A DNA stretch of 64,000 bases from positions 85,596 to 149,595 of the forward strand of contig JBAXXL010000003.1 of assembly GCA_037127915.1 (NCBI GenBank), given 5' to 3'. Source of the DNA: JBAXXL01 sp037127915. GTDB lineage: Bacteria; Bacteroidota; Ignavibacteria; Kapaibacteriales; UBA2268. Within the stretch, counting starts at the first letter, position 1; each line of letters begins with the position of its first letter. Below the pieces are notes generated by a model. The model ran no database searches. It was given only the letters and a program-made list of their open reading frames with translations, and was not told the DNA's origin. A program made the position numbers and the translations under genes. Positions 33,899 through 42,487 of this stretch are shown piece by piece.

Positions 33899-36800
33899 TC
33901 ACAATTTATAGATGTATAATTCTTTGAATCCTATATCATTAGCCCTGTTTTGAATATCAATAAAATATTTTTTTATCGACTGCATTTCATCTGTGTCAAT
34001 CTTTTTCATATCAATAATTTTATTTTGTTTTATTGTATTAATAATAGTTTCAATTTTACTTAACAGACTATCTTTCTTTTCGGAATATTTACTCACTAAT
34101 CTATAACAATATGAATAAAATGGGTCCTTTTCAAACAATTGATTAAACATCTCTAAAGATATTTTGTCAGTAACCTTTATTTTATTTCTTTTGTAAATAT
34201 CCGTCAAATTTTCAGAAAACCTTGATAATTTTGAATTTATGCTGTCTTGCAAGAAATAACTAATGGACTTCTCTGTTCGTTTGATTAATGAAACAAGAAG
34301 CATTGTCTCAAAATTTCCGTAATTCTTAATACGATTGGATTTTCCGATATAATCAACTAATAAATACCTTCTATTCAATTCTAGATTATTAAGATTTGCT
34401 CCTTGAAGTTGAGATAATATTATATTTTCCGTTATTCTAGTTACTTCGTCAGTTTTATATTTGGAGTTATTTTGTAATTCTTTTTTGAAATTCGAAATAT
34501 TTGTATATGTTATTCTATTTTTATACAATACTGCTGGATTTAAATTCAAATAAGAAGAATATAAATTAATACCATTAAAAGGGGGATTTTTGATACTATA
34601 ATCATTAGAATCTAACCCAATTAGTATATTTGCTAAAGATACAATTCCCTGATTCCACACGATTTCACTCGAAATGTTTTTTAAAACTGAATCTTTACTG
34701 GGTATTTGAAACTTATCAGGATTGTTTAATATATCATTATAAAATTGATAACTTACAATATATGAATTTCTTTCAGTAAATAAAGATGGTAAATTTGAAA
34801 AAGCTTTAAGGGAATCCCGATTCTCAATTTTAAATCTATTTAACTTTAGATTATCAAATTTATGATTAAATTCATGTACTAAAGTGTTTGTCATTGAGTA
34901 CAAATTACAAAGACTGTCTTGTTTTGCATTATAAGTAACAAATATTATGTGTTTATCAAGAGGTGAATAACCCAAATAAACGGTAGATGCATCCTTTGGT
35001 ACCCAATAAATTGTCATATTATCAATATCATTTAAATATTCTTCAATTGTGTCCCTTAGCGAGCTTTTATTTAATATATCTTTGATTTCTTTTGGAATAT
35101 TTTTATATCCTATCGTACAAAACGACTTATTCGTTTGAATATCTTGTATTCCAAATTTTGGTGTTGATTCTATGAAAGTAATATTTTTGAAAAAGTTTTC
35201 TGCTTCGCTCTCGTCCAGAATATTTAAATCACTTATTAAGGAAATTATTGAACCATAGATTCCCATAAAACTATAAGTTTCTTGGCTTCCAAAATTTTCA
35301 CGGAATATTTCTGAATTCTCCTTCACAAAATTTTTAAAATAATCTTTTAATTTATTAAGCGAGGCATCAAAATATGGCTTTTGCATTAAGTTTGCTTCGA
35401 ATTCTTTATTTATTGCACATTCATAGAGAAGGCTATAAATATTAGAAGAATTATATTTTCTTGTTTGTAAATCTAAATTATATCCGGAATATTTAACAAG
35501 TTGAATTACGAAATTAGTATCAATTGGCAGTTGACATGCTTTCAAATTTGCTAAATATTTAGCAAGTATTTTTAATGCACTTGAATTATTATTAGTTAGT
35601 AAATCTAAAATAATGTTTTTGACATATTCATCGTCATTCTTTTCGAAAGTTATCATAGAATATTGAAGCTCTGCTAATAATGTGTTGCCAACATTATTGC
35701 TATACTCAAGTCGATCATTGTAACTATGTATTAACCCATCCAAATGACTTTTTGCAAAAACCATGGTAAAATTATTAATAACAGTAATATTTTCATTGAA
35801 TTTATCATTTTGTTCTTTCGAATTGGAATTATTTTTTAATAACTTTTGTAAAACTAATAATTGATCTTCCAAATATGTAATATGTTCGCTAGAAGATGTT
35901 AATTTATTCAGCTGATTTTTTTGGGTTTTAGGCAAAAGATTAAAAGTATGAATAGCATCAATCATTAAAACATCTTTTTCTTTAAAACCTGATAGAATTA
36001 ATAAATGGACAAATTTCTGATACAAACTTTTATAAATTCCGTAAGGAGAAATATTTGAGTTTGCATAAATATTATTTGTTTCTTTTGATAGTTCAGAATA
36101 TTTTGTTAATAGTTGTTGGGCTAAAGGATGCGTATAACTCATAATCCAATTATCAACCCCTAATCTATAATCTAAAGGATTTACACTATCTTTCCAAAAT
36201 ATTTCGTTATTATCCTTCATTCTCCTTAGTTGAATGAAGTTTACCTTTTCTTCTAGTGTAATCGTGCTGTCTGTAAGACAATAATAAAAGTTTGCGAAAT
36301 CATTCATACTCTCAAATAATTGTAAAGATTGCAAAGTATTTTGAAGACCAATTTTCCTTTTCTCGATATTTATGTACGAACAAGGTTTGATATAAATATC
36401 ATAAAATTCGTTTTCGATTAACGTATAAATTTCCTTTCTAATTCTTCTTTCTTCTGAACCCAATTCTATTTTATTCTGTATTTCATTTACTATTGTTTCA
36501 AAAGAGTCAAACATTTCAATATCTTTATTTCTTGATGAATCTTGTTTTTGAGCAAATTTAAATACTGCACTATTTTGGTCAATGTATGGATTATTTAATA
36601 ACAATGAAACTACACTAGGATTTTTTTTAATATAATGCCTAAAATAATACGAAGTATTAGAAAATTGCAATTTCATAATTGATTTCTTTGTAAAATATGA
36701 TATATAATTAGTTCCCATGTAATCATTGATCTTTTCATCTTTGTCAATGTTGTGAAGTATGGAATCCATTCTAATATCTCTAAGTAAATATTTTGAGAAA

Positions 36801-38188
36801 TTGGTTCCTTTATTTTTTTCAGATAAGTACATATATGAATCAATTTCTTTTTGCATATTCCGATTACTGTTGATGATTTTTCCAACCCCTACAGTGGATA
36901 AATTTAATAAAGCAAAATACTTAATATTAGAGCAGGAAGTATTAAAAATATCCTCTTCATATAATTCCATTTTATCCAATATCTTCCTGCCAACCAATAA
37001 AGGTAACGGTATTTCATATTTCTTTAATATTTGGTAAAAACTTGAATAGGAAGGTATATTTTTGAATTGCTCAAGAGTGATTGCAAAGGCATCATTTATA
37101 ATATCATTTTTCAATTTGTCATATTTAAAAAATATATCCTGAATATTTCTATTCGAATATTTACTTTTAAATACCTGATTATTTTTATACTTTTGATAAT
37201 CTAAATAGTTCCTAATGCTATCTGCCATATTTACTATTAATTGAAAATCCCTGATCCCTTGATTATCTTTATTTTCGGGTTTATCAACATATTTATTAAT
37301 TTTATGACAGATATCGGAAATGTTATCATTACCATCAATATTGCAGATTTTTTTAACCTCATAAAAGGTCTGTTTTTCTATTCCAGTCATTATAATAAAT
37401 GCTTTTTCGATTTTTGATAAGCTGTCTTCTTTTATATTTTTATAAATTATTTCTTTCGTCAGAACAACTATCATACTGTTTTTAATAGCAAGACTTATTA
37501 CAGGAAGGTCTATAATTGGAAATCCTCTTTTTTTATAATTTGGCACAGTATAATAATTACTATCTATATAATCAACCAAATTAATAGAATTGATTGTGTC
37601 TTTAATGTATAATCCTACATCGGTACCTATAATAATCTTATTCCCAAGCTGTTTAGATTTAAGAGTTGATAACAATTTATTTTGGGGGAATTTTGCTTGT
37701 GTGCTAATTTTTGCATTATAAAGTAATGTACTGTCCAAAACCTTAATTATATTTCCATTACTAAATATAAAATAATCCTCTCTTGTTTTAATTGAATCAT
37801 TATTTTTGGTATAATTACAAGAAAACATTATGGTGTCATTAAACAAACAAACCTGCTCTATAATCCTTTTTTGTAGAGAATCGGGAACATCTATCTCCTT
37901 AAATGTTTTACCTGTGTCTAAGGTATAGAAAATCCTATAAAATGCACTTTGAACAAGAGCACATTCATTTAAATCAAGTTCTTCTAACAAACTACTAAAA
38001 TCTGCATCATCAGAAATTTCCTGATAGCGTTCTTCTTCCAATATAGGTTGCACTGCAGTCTCAGGTATCTCAAGTTGTTCGGAAACTGGAATCTGAAGAA
38101 CTTCAGGTAAACGCAGTTCAATAGGGTCACCTTTCGTAATTCCTAAAGATACGAAACTAATTATAACAATTATAATCCAATTATTCAT
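33899..38188 (-). CDS. Large exported protein with zincin-like HExxH motif
   Basis: The 1429-residue product has a signal peptide (MNNWIIIVIISFVSLGITKG) and is otherwise unlike anything I recognise. The N-terminal part has sensor-like strands and an Asp-box-like FYRIFYTLDTGKTFKEID near residue 95. The long middle is helical, Asn/Lys/Ile-rich and without repeats. Near residue 1105 is TLVHEFNHKFDN, a HExxH zinc-binding motif, followed 30 residues later by Glu1139 in LFTERNSYIVSY, a possible third ligand as in gluzincins. This suggests a secreted or periplasmic metallopeptidase, but no known family matches. The gene is markedly AT-rich. There is no T9SS domain. Confidence 0.65.
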   Translation of the reverse strand: MNNWIIIVIISFVSLGITKGDPIELRLPEVLQIPVSEQLEIPETAVQPILEEERYQEISDDADFSSLLEELDLNECALVQSAFYRIFYTLDTGKTFKEIDVPDSLQKRIIEQVCLFNDTIMFSCNYTKNNDSIKTREDYFIFSNGNIIKVLDSTLLYNAKISTQAKFPQNKLLSTLKSKQLGNKIIIGTDVGLYIKDTINSINLVDYIDSNYYTVPNYKKRGFPIIDLPVISLAIKNSMIVVLTKEIIYKNIKEDSLSKIEKAFIIMTGIEKQTFYEVKKICNIDGNDNISDICHKINKYVDKPENKDNQGIRDFQLIVNMADSIRNYLDYQKYKNNQVFKSKYSNRNIQDIFFKYDKLKNDIINDAFAITLEQFKNIPSYSSFYQILKKYEIPLPLLVGRKILDKMELYEEDIFNTSCSNIKYFALLNLSTVGVGKIINSNRNMQKEIDSYMYLSEKNKGTNFSKYLLRDIRMDSILHNIDKDEKINDYMGTNYISYFTKKSIMKLQFSNTSYYFRHYIKKNPSVVSLLLNNPYIDQNSAVFKFAQKQDSSRNKDIEMFDSFETIVNEIQNKIELGSEERRIRKEIYTLIENEFYDIYIKPCSYINIEKRKIGLQNTLQSLQLFESMNDFANFYYCLTDSTITLEEKVNFIQLRRMKDNNEIFWKDSVNPLDYRLGVDNWIMSYTHPLAQQLLTKYSELSKETNNIYANSNISPYGIYKSLYQKFVHLLILSGFKEKDVLMIDAIHTFNLLPKTQKNQLNKLTSSSEHITYLEDQLLVLQKLLKNNSNSKEQNDKFNENITVINNFTMVFAKSHLDGLIHSYNDRLEYSNNVGNTLLAELQYSMITFEKNDDEYVKNIILDLLTNNNSSALKILAKYLANLKACQLPIDTNFVIQLVKYSGYNLDLQTRKYNSSNIYSLLYECAINKEFEANLMQKPYFDASLNKLKDYFKNFVKENSEIFRENFGSQETYSFMGIYGSIISLISDLNILDESEAENFFKNITFIESTPKFGIQDIQTNKSFCTIGYKNIPKEIKDILNKSSLRDTIEEYLNDIDNMTIYWVPKDASTVYLGYSPLDKHIIFVTYNAKQDSLCNLYSMTNTLVHEFNHKFDNLKLNRFKIENRDSLKAFSNLPSLFTERNSYIVSYQFYNDILNNPDKFQIPSKDSVLKNISSEIVWNQGIVSLANILIGLDSNDYSIKNPPFNGINLYSSYLNLNPAVLYKNRITYTNISNFKKELQNNSKYKTDEVTRITENIILSQLQGANLNNLELNRRYLLVDYIGKSNRIKNYGNFETMLLVSLIKRTEKSISYFLQDSINSKLSRFSENLTDIYKRNKIKVTDKISLEMFNQLFEKDPFYSYCYRLVSKYSEKKDSLLSKIETIINTIKQNKIIDMKKIDTDEMQSIKKYFIDIQNRANDIGFKELYIYKL

Positions 38189-38260
38189 AACACCTCAAAA
38201 AAATATTATTAAAAAATCATTTCAATATCAATCATAATCATCAATGCTACTACTTTCATT

Positions 38261-39382
38261 TCATGGCACATCAATACCGATTGCATCCCGCTCGCTTTTA
38301 GCGATTTTATATAACAATCCTGCTGTAATCATAGTTATAATATTGAAATCTCGGCTCATACTAAAGAAACTGATGATACTTCCGTGAGGGAACAAACCAA
38401 GATTATTTAAAATATGGATTAAACTATAGAATACAAATATCCATAATAAAAGAATAATCATAAATCCTTCGCTACTGCCCTTGTTCCTGCGATAGACCAT
38501 CATTCCAAAATATACAAAATAAACAAACAAAAGTAATGTTGCTAAACCGCCAATAATACCAAAATGCTCAATTATAACCGCGAAACAGGTGTGGCTTGTT
38601 GGCCAAGGTAACAGATATTTATTCCCTTCAACTCTTGGTGACGGTTTTACCCCTATACCTGTAAGCCCCCCAATTTCAAAGCTATTTAAACATTCTGTTG
38701 CTTGATAACTCCTGCTAATTGAGGGTTTATCAGATAAGAATGCATTGATACGTTGGGTATGATTGTCTCTGATTAGAAAAACAACTGTTATTAAAATAAA
38801 TATTGAAGCCGCTAATACCAATATCCACTTGGGTGCTTTAACTATTATTAAATTTATTACAAAGATTAGCATCAGTGCAAAGAATATCTGGTTTCCCATT
38901 GCGGCTGCAATAACGAATAATAAAACCAAATTCAATAGAATCTCAATTATTATTTTCCAAGTATTTTTTTTGGTCGTTTCTTTGTCTCTTTTTTTGGTTT
39001 TTAGCTCATTATTGCCCGTTAAAAACAAAATGTAAAGCAATATAACCCAATGACCGGAATAAATACTAACACCCCCTATAGATATACAGTGTGTTTGGTG
39101 GTAGAAGTTAAATGAAAAATATACTGTGAATGCCATCAGAAAAATAGCAAGCCCCAACCAGACCCATTTGAATTTGAATAGACTGCGTATATTTGAAAAT
39201 TGAACAACCATAAAGAAAATCCAACCAACCAATATTGGTATCAGTATTTTCCAGATATTAGAAATGGAAAAAGTGTGGGTCATATTACTATATGCCAGAA
39301 ACTGTGTAAGTCCACCGAAAACAGTCATAATAATAATTAGAATCAAAAAACTGATTCTGTTTTGAAAAATATTTATTTTCAT
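38261..39382 (-). CDS. Divergent SEDS-family (FtsW/RodA-like) membrane protein
   Basis: The product has about ten membrane helices. GGLTGIGVKPSPRVEGNKYLLPWPTSHTCFAVIIEHFGIIGG aligns with the SEDS signature GGLxGxGLGxSxQKxxYLPExHTDFIFAxxxEELGxxG. SEDS proteins polymerise lipid II glycan strands together with class B penicillin-binding proteins. The essential Asp of HTDF is Cys266 here (HTCF), so glycosyltransferase activity is doubtful. The ATG at 39382 is chosen: GGGGGG lies about 8 nt upstream, and the longer frame would need TTG. No PBP gene is adjacent. Confidence 0.75.
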   Translation of the reverse strand: MKINIFQNRISFLILIIIMTVFGGLTQFLAYSNMTHTFSISNIWKILIPILVGWIFFMVVQFSNIRSLFKFKWVWLGLAIFLMAFTVYFSFNFYHQTHCISIGGVSIYSGHWVILLYILFLTGNNELKTKKRDKETTKKNTWKIIIEILLNLVLLFVIAAAMGNQIFFALMLIFVINLIIVKAPKWILVLAASIFILITVVFLIRDNHTQRINAFLSDKPSISRSYQATECLNSFEIGGLTGIGVKPSPRVEGNKYLLPWPTSHTCFAVIIEHFGIIGGLATLLLFVYFVYFGMMVYRRNKGSSEGFMIILLLWIFVFYSLIHILNNLGLFPHGSIISFFSMSRDFNIITMITAGLLYKIAKSERDAIGIDVP

Positions 39383-39717
39383 CGCGATTCCCCCCGGAAG
39401 CAATTGAATGAACGTATTTTAATTTATGCTACATAGAATTTAATAATATTTCTAAAATCATTATATTCTACAATCAAAATTACAATAATTTTTTTATTTA
39501 ACAAATTTTATTAATAATAATTTTTTTTGAATTTCCAAGGAATTGTTTAAAATAGAACAATTCCGTTTTTTTTTCGTATTTTAGAATTGTATTGCAATGA
39601 TTTTTTTTGGAATATAAAATGAATCAACCTATTTATGTTTCAAAAAACACCATAAAGAGTTTATGGTAGGAATATCGAATTTAGTAAATTATTTCTAATT
39701 ATAAGTGAGGATTTATT
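39383..39717. other. AT-rich divergent intergenic region
   Basis: Between the divergent SEDS and lipoprotein genes. It is very AT-rich and holds a small hairpin CCATAAA-GAG-TTTATGG (39650-39666). No gene is supported. Promoters for both neighbours should lie here, but none is clear enough to call. Confidence 0.5.
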
Positions 39718-40437
39718 ATGAAGAAAATTCTTTTCTCCATCTTGGCAATAGCCATTTCTTTCGCAATGTATTCATGTAAAGACACAACAGGTCCCGATGA
39801 TACAGCAACAATCAACTTACGCTCCCAACTTGAAAATAGTACTGTTAAACTCAACACATTATTGTATAAGGGTAACATCAATTCATCCGATATTGATTCT
39901 ATCAAAATTAAAAAAGTAAGAATATTAATTACAGAAGTTAAATTCCATGCCGCTACCGAAACGGATGATTCGAAAGACAATCTTTTCAAATCCGGTCCTT
40001 TGCTTTTAGTTGTCGATTCTACCGGCACATATATAGAAATGGCTTCCGGAACTATACCTTCCGACGATTACAGCAAGTTGAAGTTCGAAATTCACCGTTT
40101 CGAAGCAAGTGTACTCAGCCAGTACATTAATAGTTCATTATTTAATAATTTTGCTACATCCGAAAGATATTCTGTAATTATTAACGGTATATCTTATAAG
40201 AATGGCATAGGTACGCGGTTTGAGTATAAAGGAACTCCAAATGTAAATTTAACCTGTACTTTTCCAAGTAATATCAACATACCAGGAAACCAAGAATCAA
40301 ACTTTTATTTAATGTTTGACCCGAATTATTGCTTTAAGACTGATAGTGAAATTTATGATCCATCTGATGATTCTGATCATAACAAAATTGATAATCTAAT
40401 AGCCAAAGCTATCGGTGTACTTAAGAAGAATAATTAA
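39718..40437 (+). CDS. Lipoprotein, DUF4382-like
   Basis: The 239-residue product has a lipoprotein signal with lipobox MYSC at residue 19. The segment IDSIKIKKVRILITEVKFHAATE, then LLLVVDSTGTYIEMASGTIPSDDYSKLKFEIHRF, resembles the beta-sandwich of DUF4382 proteins (a variant strand, then a IP-x-G/D-x-Y-x-x-I/L motif). The function is unknown. The start follows GTGAGGA by 7 nt, a good ribosome site. It ends with its own terminator. Confidence 0.65.
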   Translation: MKKILFSILAIAISFAMYSCKDTTGPDDTATINLRSQLENSTVKLNTLLYKGNINSSDIDSIKIKKVRILITEVKFHAATETDDSKDNLFKSGPLLLVVDSTGTYIEMASGTIPSDDYSKLKFEIHRFEASVLSQYINSSLFNNFATSERYSVIINGISYKNGIGTRFEYKGTPNVNLTCTFPSNINIPGNQESNFYLMFDPNYCFKTDSEIYDPSDDSDHNKIDNLIAKAIGVLKKNN

Positions 40438-40462
40438 ACTAATAGTTTAACATCTTATTATT

Positions 40463-40495
40463 AAAGCCGCATATTTATAAATTTTGCGGCTTTTT
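40463..40495 (+). terminator. Terminator of the DUF4382-like lipoprotein gene
   Basis: Stem AAAGCCGCA/TGCGGCTTT (40463-40471 with 40485-40493) followed by a T run, 26 bp past the stop. Confidence 0.9.
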
Positions 40496-40518
40496 ATATT
40501 AAAATCATGATTTATTTG

Positions 40519-40526
40519 TAATTTTG
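40519..40526 (+). promoter_or_regulatory. Predicted -7 element of the crcB promoter
   Basis: TAATTTTG matches TAnnTTTG and lies 13 bp before the fluoride riboswitch begins, exactly where a start site for that leader RNA is expected. Confidence 0.5.
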
Positions 40527-40538
40527 TACTTTCTTGAA

Positions 40539-40587
40539 AAGGCGATGGAGTTCGCCATAACCGTCCCAAGCGACTGATGACTCCTAT
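40539..40587 (+). ncRNA. Fluoride riboswitch (crcB motif)
   Basis: The leader contains AAGGCGATGGAGTTCGCC, then AACCGTCC, then CTGATGACTCCTA. These match the crcB-motif consensus: a GGCGAUGG-x-GUUCGCC stem-loop, a short variable hairpin, and the CUGAUGRCUCCUA segment that forms the fluoride- and magnesium-binding pseudoknot. It lies 37 nt upstream of the crcB start and should turn expression on when cellular fluoride rises. Confidence 0.95.
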
Positions 40588-40623
40588 TATTGATTATTTT
40601 GAATTTTTATTATAGGTATTAAT

Positions 40624-41013
40624 ATGTTTAAAGGAGTATTAATAGTAGGGCTGGGTGGATTTCTCGGAAGCGCTTCCCGGTATATGCTGACTCAGCTCAT
40701 TCATAAATTATTCAGCACCAATTTCCCTTTGGGTACACTGCTGGTAAATATAGTCGGCTGTCTAATAATCGGTTTTTTATTAGGAATATTTGAAAAAGGA
40801 AGCCTTATCTCTCCCCAACTTTGGTTGTTTTTGACAGTTGGTTTTTGCGGCGGATTTACTACATTTTCTACTTTTTCCGCTGATTCAGTAAATATGATAA
40901 ACGATAGAGAAGTTTTCTATCTTATTTCTTACATTGGAATAAGCGTATTCGCAGGTATTTCCTGCACATTTCTCGGCAAATTTCTTGCTAATTATATTTG
41001 GAGTTTAAAATGA
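40624..41013 (+). CDS. crcB: Fluoride channel CrcB/FluC
   Basis: The 129-residue product has four membrane helices and the Fluc signatures: GGFLGSASRYM near residue 8, PLGTLLVNIVGCLIIG with the pore Asn, and GFCGGFTTFSTFS near residue 80 (the Phe-box and central sodium site region). It works as an antiparallel dimer exporting fluoride. It is encoded as a single gene. A fluoride riboswitch sits directly upstream and a DUF190 gene overlaps its stop by 4 bp. Confidence 0.97.
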   Translation: MFKGVLIVGLGGFLGSASRYMLTQLIHKLFSTNFPLGTLLVNIVGCLIIGFLLGIFEKGSLISPQLWLFLTVGFCGGFTTFSTFSADSVNMINDREVFYLISYIGISVFAGISCTFLGKFLANYIWSLK

Positions 41014-41363
41014 AATTAGAAGGTAAAGCGCAAGTTTTGAAAATCTACATTGGTTCAATTGATAAACACAATCACAAACCTATGTATGAGTCAATTGTTA
41101 TGGAAGCCAAGAATTTCGGTATATTAGGCGCGACTGTCTATAGAGGTGTACTTTCTTATGGGGCGAGCAGTACAATACATTCAGCAAAATTTTTTGAACT
41201 TTCACCTGATCTGCCCATAATAATTGAATTGATTGATACAAAGGAAAAAATAGAAAAGTTTATCAAGCATTTGACGGAATTATTTGAAGACGATAATTTT
41301 GGTGGACTTGTAACGACTTATGAAATAGATATAGTACAGCATAAAGCGCATAAAGATAAGTAA
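41010..41363 (+). CDS. DUF190-family protein linked to fluoride export
   Basis: The 117-residue product matches DUF190, a PII-like trimeric fold: QVLKIYIGSIDKHNHKPMYESIVMEAKNFGILGATVYRGVLSYGAS, with the typical I-x-x-G-E/S-x-x and ATVxRG-x-x-G-x-G motifs, then LPIIIELIDTKEKIEKFI. Genes of this family are commonly next to crcB and may regulate or assist the channel; the mechanism is unproven. The ATG at 41010 overlaps the crcB stop (ATGA), showing translational coupling and control by the same riboswitch. Confidence 0.9.
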   Translation: MKLEGKAQVLKIYIGSIDKHNHKPMYESIVMEAKNFGILGATVYRGVLSYGASSTIHSAKFFELSPDLPIIIELIDTKEKIEKFIKHLTELFEDDNFGGLVTTYEIDIVQHKAHKDK

Positions 41364-41376
41364 TTTTGATATAAGT

Positions 41377-42270
41377 TTACAACTCTATTTCTTCTTTCAA
41401 AAATTTAATGAAATAGTCATAGTATTTTGGACGATTATTATTATTTAAAATCGCTACATATTGCTTTATAAATAAACCTTTTTCTGTCACTCTGACTGTT
41501 GACAATTGATTGTTAAGTAAATATGGGTTTAAAGTCCATTTAGGAACAACCATTACACCCATTTCAGCTCTTACCATTTCAACCGAGGTTTCAGTATTAG
41601 GAAGTTCGGTCAAAGCCGCAGGCATTAAACCTGCTGGTTTTAATACCTCTTGATAAACGGTTATAATATCAATCGGACCGGAATAAATAAATAAATTTTC
41701 TGTAACAAAGTCTTCGGCAACAACGAAATCTTTCTCATTCCATTTATGATTTTCTGAAATCAAAGCAACCATTTCATTTTCAAATAGTTCTATATACTCA
41801 ATGTTGTTGTCGTCCACTCTATCACTTGTAATTACTAAATCTATATTACCATTTAATAATTTGTTTATTGGATGATGTTGGGCATTAAAGGAAACTTCAA
41901 TTTTAATATTAGGAAAATTTATATCAAAATTTTTAATTATTCTTGGAAGCCAATAATAATTTGAATAACATTCCATACAAATTCTAATTTTGCCGACTTC
42001 ATCCTGAATTTGTTGTTTTATTTCTATCTCAATTCTATTCATCTCATTTAGAATAGTATTAGCTGATATTAAAACCTTTTCTCCAATCTCTGTCAAAATT
42101 AGTTTTTTATTTATTCGATTAAATATTTTCGCTCCTATTAAAGACTCTGCTTCTTTAAGCTGATGGCTCAAGGCACTAGGGCTTAAATTGAGGATATTAA
42201 TAGCATTCGCCATACTGCCTTCTTCAACTATCGCCTTTACCAATTTTAAATGTCTTATTTCTAAATTCAT
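41377..42270 (-). CDS. LysR-type regulator, MetR-like
   Basis: The 297-residue product is a LysR-family regulator. The N-terminal helix-turn-helix reads IRHLKLVKAIVEEGSMANAINILNLSPSALSHQLKEAE, and the effector domain begins near residue 92. The segment IRICMECYSNYYWLPRIIKNFDINFPN closely resembles the MetR motif around ECxxCxxWLxPxLxxF, pointing to methionine or one-carbon regulation with homocysteine as possible co-effector. No met genes are next to it. It converges with the DUF190 gene 13 bp away and is divergent from the T9SS gene at 42488. Confidence 0.85.
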   Translation of the reverse strand: MNLEIRHLKLVKAIVEEGSMANAINILNLSPSALSHQLKEAESLIGAKIFNRINKKLILTEIGEKVLISANTILNEMNRIEIEIKQQIQDEVGKIRICMECYSNYYWLPRIIKNFDINFPNIKIEVSFNAQHHPINKLLNGNIDLVITSDRVDDNNIEYIELFENEMVALISENHKWNEKDFVVAEDFVTENLFIYSGPIDIITVYQEVLKPAGLMPAALTELPNTETSVEMVRAEMGVMVVPKWTLNPYLLNNQLSTVRVTEKGLFIKQYVAILNNNNRPKYYDYFIKFLKEEIEL

Positions 42271-42432
42271 TTGTAAATTTCCAATTTAACATATCTTTCA
42301 TTGCATAAAACGTTTTAAAGCCCAAAATAGTTACAAACCTCAAGTGATTTTTTCCAATTAATTGAATAATTAGTGAATTATATTCACCATTTCCATCAAT
42401 TCTTTTCAGTTTTATTGCACTTAACTAAATGG

Positions 42433-42440
42433 TAATTTTG
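42433..42440 (+). promoter_or_regulatory. Possible -7 element for the 954-residue T9SS protein gene
   Basis: TAATTTTG (TAnnTTTG) 47 bp upstream of the ATG at 42488; a TTG lies 15 bp further upstream, a little close for the consensus. Confidence 0.35.
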
Positions 42441-42487
42441 AATATGAAAATTATACAAATATTAATAATTAATTTTACAAGGATAAA

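Noticed and set aside
33899..38188. CHAT-type caspase-like domain in the 1429-residue protein
   Set aside because: Large helical Bacteroidota proteins often end in CHAT domains, but no His...Cys catalytic pattern was found, only the HExxH site.
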